Below, piece after piece: positions 59,663-64,000 of a stretch of DNA of 64,000 nucleotides. Below the pieces are notes generated by a model that was not told the DNA's origin, ran no database searches, and saw only the letters and a program-made list of their open reading frames with translations. A program made the translations under genes and the position numbers. Positions within the stretch are counted from its first letter, which is position 1. Each line of letters begins with the position of its first letter. The stretch lies in the NCBI GenBank assembly GCA_036397635.1, contig DASWIP010000080.1:1-64000 (forward strand). The letters are read 5' to 3'. The DNA comes from DASWIP01 sp036397635. GTDB lineage: Bacteria > Actinomycetota > AC-67.

Positions 59663-61509
59663 GAGCGGTACATCTCCTCGATAAGATCCGCGAATCGTTC
59701 CTCGAGCACCCGGCGCCTTACCTTCTGCGTCGCCGTCAGTTCGCCGTCGTCGTGGTCGAGCTCCTTGGGCAGCAGCCTGAACTTCTTGATGGACTCGACC
59801 GAGGCGAGCTGCTCGTTCGCCTTGCGGATCTCCTGCTCGACCAGGCCGGCGACCTCGGGCTTCTCGGTGAGATCCTTGTAGGTCGTGACGGCGAGGCCTT
59901 GCCGGGTCGCCCAGTCGCCCACCACGTCCACCTCGAGCCCGATCAACGCCACGACGTACGGCCGGCGGTCGCCGACGGCGACGCATTCCTTGATGTACGG
60001 GCTCTGCTTGACCTTGTTCTCGATCTCCGACGGCGAGAGGTTCTTGCCGCCGGCGGTGATGATGATGTCTTTCATGCGGTCGAGGATGAGGAGGTGGCCG
60101 CGCTCGTCGAACTTCCCGACGTCGCCGGTGTGCAACCACCCGTCGGTGTCGACCGTGCGCGCCGTCGCGTCGGGGTCCTTGTAGTAGCCGGCGAACACCA
60201 TCGGGCCTCGCAGGAGGATCTCGCCGGTTTCGGGATCGATGGCGATCTCGGTGAGCTCCAGCGGAACGCCGATGGTGCCGAGGCGGACGTCGTCGGGCGG
60301 CGTGAGGGACCCGATGCCGGATGACTCGGTCTGCGCCCAGCCTTCGCGGACCGGGATCCCGATCGCGTGAAAGAACCTCAGCATCTCGGGCGCGATCGGT
60401 GCCGCCCCGCTCACGGCGACCTTGCAACGCACCATCCCCAGCCTTTTCTTCAGCGGCCGGTAGACGAACAGCCAGCCGAGCGCGTACAGCACGCTCCACG
60501 GGAACGGCGTGCGCATCCTGTTGGCGAACCGCTTGTCTGCGATCTTCATCCCCCACCGGATCCAGAAGTGATAGGAGGCTCGCTTGATCCGGGAGGAGTC
60601 CCGCATGCGGATCTGGACTCCGGCCGCCATCTTCTCCCAGATCCGAGGAACGCCAAGGAAGATGGTGGGCTCCACTTCACGGAGGTTCTCGGGCACGGTC
60701 TCGATCGACTCGGCGAAGTTGGCCGACACGCCGAACGCCAGCGGGACATAGATCGTGAAGATCTTCTCGGCGACGTGGCACAACGGCAGGTAGCTGAGGA
60801 CCCGGTCGCCGGGACCAAGATCGCCCCAAGCCGTGGAGGTAACCTGAACGGCGGCAGCGAGGTTCGACTCGGAGAGCATCGCGCCCTTCGGAGGACCGGT
60901 GGTCCCTGAGGTGTACACGATCATCGCGATCTCTTCGGGCTCGCGCTCGCCGATGAGGCGCTCGAACGCGTCGGGATCCGCGGTGTGCTTCTCACGTCCA
61001 CGAGCGAGCACATCGTCGAACAGAGTCAGCCGCGGATCGTCGTAGCCGCGCAGTCCGCGGTCGTCGATGACCACGATGTGCTGGAGGCCGGGGCACTCGG
61101 CCGATGCGGCGAGCACCTTGTCCACCTGCTCCTGGTCCTCGACCACCACCAGCCGCGCGCCCGAGTGCGAGAGCACGTAGGCGACCTCGTTGACAGGATT
61201 CGTCGGGTAGACCCCCACCGAGACCAGCCCGGCGCACACCGCGCCGAGCTCGGCGAACACCCACTCGGGACGATCATCGCTCAGGATCGCGATCCGCTCT
61301 CCGGTCTGCAGGCCGAGCGAAAGCGCGCCCAACCCGAACGCACGCGCGCGCTCCTCGTAATCTGCCCATGTGTACTCGCGCCAGATCCCGTGGTGCTTCT
61401 CGCGTAGCGCAACGGATCCTGGGTTCAGACGGGCTCTGTGTAGGAAGATCGCCGGGAGCGTCGCGAGCTCCTGCCGTGGTGCCGGACGTTCACGAAGCTC
61501 GACCGCCAT
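59659..61509 (-). CDS. Long-chain-fatty-acid-CoA ligase (AMP-forming)
   Basis: 616 residues. P-loop YTSGTTGPPKG (199-209), GWAQTES, the TGDVGKFDERGHLLILDR hinge region and the C-terminal Lys motif (ELTATQKVRRR) are intact. It activates a carboxylic acid to its CoA ester. Placement inside the liv operon, coupled to livG before and livH after, strongly suggests that the imported ligand is an acid activated on entry. AGGAGGAGCC before the ATG. Confidence 0.9.
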   Translation of the reverse strand: MAVELRERPAPRQELATLPAIFLHRARLNPGSVALREKHHGIWREYTWADYEERARAFGLGALSLGLQTGERIAILSDDRPEWVFAELGAVCAGLVSVGVYPTNPVNEVAYVLSHSGARLVVVEDQEQVDKVLAASAECPGLQHIVVIDDRGLRGYDDPRLTLFDDVLARGREKHTADPDAFERLIGEREPEEIAMIVYTSGTTGPPKGAMLSESNLAAAVQVTSTAWGDLGPGDRVLSYLPLCHVAEKIFTIYVPLAFGVSANFAESIETVPENLREVEPTIFLGVPRIWEKMAAGVQIRMRDSSRIKRASYHFWIRWGMKIADKRFANRMRTPFPWSVLYALGWLFVYRPLKKRLGMVRCKVAVSGAAPIAPEMLRFFHAIGIPVREGWAQTESSGIGSLTPPDDVRLGTIGVPLELTEIAIDPETGEILLRGPMVFAGYYKDPDATARTVDTDGWLHTGDVGKFDERGHLLILDRMKDIIITAGGKNLSPSEIENKVKQSPYIKECVAVGDRRPYVVALIGLEVDVVGDWATRQGLAVTTYKDLTEKPEVAGLVEQEIRKANEQLASVESIKKFRLLPKELDHDDGELTATQKVRRRVLEERFADLIEEMYRS

Positions 61510-62315
61510 CAGGCTCCTCCTCCTGCCGTGCCCATCTCGGGTGTGCCTTGCTCCTCGCCCAGGTAGGCGCGGATCACCTCGGGGTTCGCCTGAACCTGCT
61601 CGGGCGATCCCTCGGCGATCTTGATCCCGAAGTCGAACACCGCTACGCGATCGGCGATGTCCATCACCAACCCCATGTCGTGCTCGACCAGGATCTGGGT
61701 GACACCGAGCTCGTCTTTGATGTCGAGGATGAATCGCGCGGTGTCCTCGGTCTCCTCGACGTTCATGCCCGCCACCGGCTCGTCGAGCATCAGCAGCTTC
61801 GGATCCATCGCGAGGGCACGTCCGAGCTCGACGCGTTTCTGAAGGCCGTACGGCAGGTTCGAGACCAGCTGCGACCGGTACCGCTCGATCTCCAGGAACT
61901 CGATGACGCGCTCGGCCGCCGCCCGATGCTCGACCTCATCGGCCTTAGCCCGCCCCCACCACAGCGCGCCGCTGACGACGCCGGTCTTCATCAGGTGGTG
62001 GCGCCCCAGCATCAGGTTGTCGATCACCGTGAGGAAGGGGAACAGCTCGATGTTCTGGAAGGTCCGCGCGATCCCCGCCTGCGGCACCTCGTGACGTTTC
62101 AGACGAAGCAGGTCCTGCCCTTCGAAGGTCACCCGCCCGGCGGCCGGCTCGTAGACCCGGCTGATGACGTTGAAGATCGAGGTCTTGCCGGCACCGTTTG
62201 GGCCGATGATCGCGAACAGCTCGCCCTCGGCGACCTCGAAGGACACGTCGTCGAGCGCGCGCACCCCAGCGAATGCGAGCGACACCTCCTGGAAGGACAG
62301 CAGTGTTCGGCTCAC
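61509..62315 (-). CDS. livG: Branched-chain ABC transporter ATP-binding protein LivG
   Basis: 268 residues. Walker A GPNGAGKT, the Q-loop FQNIELFPFLTV, LivG-specific insert (GALWWGRAKADEVEHRAAAERVIEFL), a signature with non-canonical LPYGLQKRVELGRAL (usual in LivG) and Walker B LLMLDEPVAGMN. GTG at 62315 is chosen because it overlaps the livF stop (GTGA) and has AGAGGTGG; an earlier GTG at 62324 is less likely. Confidence 0.9.
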   Translation of the reverse strand: MSRTLLSFQEVSLAFAGVRALDDVSFEVAEGELFAIIGPNGAGKTSIFNVISRVYEPAAGRVTFEGQDLLRLKRHEVPQAGIARTFQNIELFPFLTVIDNLMLGRHHLMKTGVVSGALWWGRAKADEVEHRAAAERVIEFLEIERYRSQLVSNLPYGLQKRVELGRALAMDPKLLMLDEPVAGMNVEETEDTARFILDIKDELGVTQILVEHDMGLVMDIADRVAVFDFGIKIAEGSPEQVQANPEVIRAYLGEEQGTPEMGTAGGGA

Positions 62316-63106
62316 GACAGCCACCTCTTGCGGCGACGGTAGTGCTTCACGTCCCGGTACGAGCGGCGCGCCGATCCTTCCGCGCCAAGTCCGAGATAGA
62401 ACTCGCGAACATCCTCGTCGCGGAGGAGATCCGATGCCATCTTGTCCATGACGACCCGGCCCGTCTCGAGGATGAACCCGTGCTGCGCGATCTGCAGTGC
62501 CATCGCGGCGTTCTGCTCGACCAGCAGCACCGCGGTCCCCGAGCGGTTGATCTCGACGATGATGTCGCGGATCTGTTGCACGATCCGCGGCGCCAGACCC
62601 AGGCTCGGCTCGTCGAGTAGCAGAACCTTCGGGGAAGCCATCAACCCGCGCGCGATCGCCAGCATCTGCTGCTCGCCGCCGGAGAGATAGCCGGCGACCC
62701 GGCGACGACGCTGCTCGAGCACCGGGAACAGCGACATGACCCAGTCGTAGGTACGACGGACGCCCACGCCGTCGCGTCGGGTGAAGGCCCCGGCCCGCAG
62801 GTTCTCGTCCACGGTGAGCGAGACGAAGATCCGCCGGCCCTCGAGCACCTGGGTGATACCGCTGCGCACGATCGCGGCGGCATCCAGCCGGTCGATCCGG
62901 TGGCCGTCCACGAAGATGCCGCCTTTGGTGATCTCACCGTCGTGCACGTGAAGGAGGCCCGAGATAGCACGCAGGGTGGTGGTCTTCCCGGCCCCGTTGG
63001 CGCCCAGGAGAGCCACGATGCCACCATCGGGAACTTCGAGGGAAACGCCGCGCAGGGCGAGGACGACATCGTTGTAAACGACCTCGATGCCCCGAACCTC
63101 GAGCAC
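62312..63106 (-). CDS. livF: Branched-chain ABC transporter ATP-binding protein LivF
   Basis: 264 residues. Walker A GANGAGKTT (35-43), signature YLSGGEQQMLAIARGLM, Walker B LLLDEPSLGLAPRIV and the switch His region LLVEQNAAMAL. Longer than usual by about 25 basic residues at the C terminus (ARRSYRDVKHYRRRKRWLS). It is the first gene of livF-livG-ligase-livH-livM-binding protein. GTG start with GAGGGCAGAGG upstream. Confidence 0.92.
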   Translation of the reverse strand: MLEVRGIEVVYNDVVLALRGVSLEVPDGGIVALLGANGAGKTTTLRAISGLLHVHDGEITKGGIFVDGHRIDRLDAAAIVRSGITQVLEGRRIFVSLTVDENLRAGAFTRRDGVGVRRTYDWVMSLFPVLEQRRRRVAGYLSGGEQQMLAIARGLMASPKVLLLDEPSLGLAPRIVQQIRDIIVEINRSGTAVLLVEQNAAMALQIAQHGFILETGRVVMDKMASDLLRDEDVREFYLGLGAEGSARRSYRDVKHYRRRKRWLS

Positions 63107-63394
63107 CCTCTGCCCTCGCGCTTCCCCTCGGCGTCAAGAAAGCGATCCCATCCTATGACGTGCTCGGTACATCTCGCCGGTGCCGGGTGTAACTCGTCAC
63201 GCTTGATAGGTTCCGTCCTCACCCGGTTCGTCACATATGCGTCGGCATCGGCCTCGATAGGTCAAGCGTCCCCCCCTGCACCGGGATGAACCTGACCACG
63301 AAATGAGCCGAACGCATCAGGCCCGTCGACGCCCGGTGCAACTACCCTCGCTACGAAGGGTGTTCGCGACGCGGCGAACCCACATCCGACGGGG
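63107..63394. other. Divergent intergenic region, liv operon and pilin
   Basis: 288 bases that should hold the liv operon promoter and the pilin promoter. I find no clear boxes, operator palindrome or RNA gene. Confidence 0.5.
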
Positions 63395-63610
63395 ATGGCG
63401 ATGCTGCTGACGATTTTCACGTACCGCCTCTGGCTGAGCGCTCGCCTTAACCTGCGCTCCGAGCGCGGAGCGACCGCGCTGGAGTACGCCATCGTCGCCG
63501 CCGGGATCGCAGCGGTCGTCGTGCTGGCCGTAGCGCTGCTCGGAGGGGCGACCAACTCCGACTTCGCCTGCACCGCCGAATCCTGGGAGACTCGAACCGA
63601 ACGCTGCTAG
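63395..63610 (+). CDS. Flp/Fap-type pilin-like protein
   Basis: 71 residues. ERGATALEYAIVAAGIAAVVVLAVALLGGA is the Flp pilin pattern: prepilin cleavage after Gly25, Glu at +5 and a following hydrophobic helix. It would form a thin type IVb pilus or serve as a pseudopilin. The tail ends in Cys and holds another Cys (FACTAESWETRTERC), which is unusual. No tad genes nearby. Its stop overlaps the convergent aldolase gene. Confidence 0.82.
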   Translation: MAMLLTIFTYRLWLSARLNLRSERGATALEYAIVAAGIAAVVVLAVALLGGATNSDFACTAESWETRTERC

Positions 63611-64000
63611 CTCCCCTGCGTCCGGAAGTACGCAAACACTTGTGCGAACAGCTGCTTGGCGTCATCGGGAAGCTCGACATGTCCCCCGAGCAGCTTGGCA
63701 GCGATGAAGACCTGCGCCGTCCGTTCGACCTCGCGCGCTACCAGCATCGCCTTGGACAGATCCCGGCCGACCGCGACCAACCCGTGCGAGGCGAGGAACG
63801 CAGCGTTGCTGGTCTCGCCGAGCGCCGCCGCCACGTTGTCGGCGATCTCCTGGGTCCCCGAGATCGCGTACTCCGCGACCCGAACCCCGTCGCCGACGTA
63901 GACGCCGAACTCGTCCAGGAACGCGGGGAGTGGAACGCGCGCGGCCGCGAACGCGCTCGCCCAAGTGGGATGTGCGTGGATGACCGCGCCGATGTCCTCC
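63607..64000 (-). CDS. Class II aldolase/adducin-family protein, 5' end outside window
   Basis: At least 130 C-terminal residues in frame from 63607 to the window edge. The segment IGAVIHAHPTWASAFAAA has the metal-binding HAHP pair and the later SHGLVAVG holds the third His; together these fit L-fuculose-phosphate aldolase and relatives, which cleave or epimerise a phosphorylated sugar using Zn2+. The N terminus is missing. It ends by overlapping the pilin stop codon. Confidence 0.83.
   Translation of the reverse strand, partial: EDIGAVIHAHPTWASAFAAARVPLPAFLDEFGVYVGDGVRVAEYAISGTQEIADNVAAALGETSNAAFLASHGLVAVGRDLSKAMLVAREVERTAQVFIAAKLLGGHVELPDDAKQLFAQVFAYFRTQGS

Overview
The window is about 64 kb of very GC-rich, gene-dense DNA from a member of the Actinomycetota, probably an uncultivated, deep-branching free-living lineage. 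The evidence is the frequent GTG and TTG starts, strong GGAGG ribosome sites, two F420-type luciferase-like oxidoreductases, a DUF5319-like protein, a DUF222/13E12-type HNH protein, and a phenylacetyl-CoA epoxidase and branched-chain ABC operon of the type common in soil and aquatic actinobacteria. I see no rRNA, tRNA, CRISPR array, prophage or intact insertion sequence. It looks like core plus accessory chromosome with a metabolic bias toward acyl-CoA and aromatic degradation.

Layout. 0.2-0.7 kb: cold-shock protein, its terminator and a possible orphan structured RNA. 0.7-8 kb: PIG-L deacetylase, secreted S15 peptidase, a gamma-glutamylcyclotransferase/zinc-ribbon pair, an LLM oxidoreductase, an MmgE/PrpD protein and an SDR dehydrogenase. 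7.9-11 kb: nadB, a phosphatidylethanolamine-binding-type lipoprotein, a small zinc-ribbon protein and an orphan ParA ATPase. 11-19.4 kb: an accessory envelope region with an O-antigen-ligase-like membrane protein, three related secreted proteins of a family I cannot name, and two secreted cupredoxin/Ig-like proteins, with an aminotransferase/HAD pair and an O-methyltransferase between them. 19.4-31.7 kb: AttH/CrtC-like protein, class V aminotransferase, PHP phosphoesterase, HNH protein, acyl-CoA dehydrogenase, inositol-phosphatase family enzyme, Nudix hydrolase, lipoprotein, a BACON-like Ig protein and a second LLM enzyme.

31.8-43.8 kb: a PilB/GspE-type ATPase fused to zinc ribbons and a response-regulator receiver, a secreted subtilase, a thrombospondin-type-3 repeat protein, Mrp, a PAP2-htrA-tatA cluster, small membrane proteins, a thioesterase/Rieske pair and pepA. 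43.9-50.1 kb: phenylacetate catabolism (EthD-like protein, paaG, paaA, paaB, paaC, paaD), interrupted by two secreted proteins on the other strand. 50.1-56.2 kb: SRPBCC protein, Crp/Fnr regulator, MFS transporter, DegV, alpha/beta hydrolase and acyltransferase. 56.3-63.1 kb: a complete livFGHM operon with its binding protein and an embedded long-chain acyl-CoA ligase. 63.4-64 kb: a Flp-type pilin and the end of a class II aldolase gene.

How it fits together. The paa genes, acyl-CoA dehydrogenase, acyl-CoA ligase, enoyl-CoA isomerase and hydrophobic-acid-type ABC importer together suggest import, CoA activation and oxidation of aromatic or fatty acids. The most original part is the high density of exported proteins without a known function. 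Those likeliest to be undescribed are the three-member Cys-Trp family at 11-15.8 kb, the CxGMC cupredoxin pair, the duplicated exported protein inside the paa locus and the PilB-zinc ribbon-receiver fusion.
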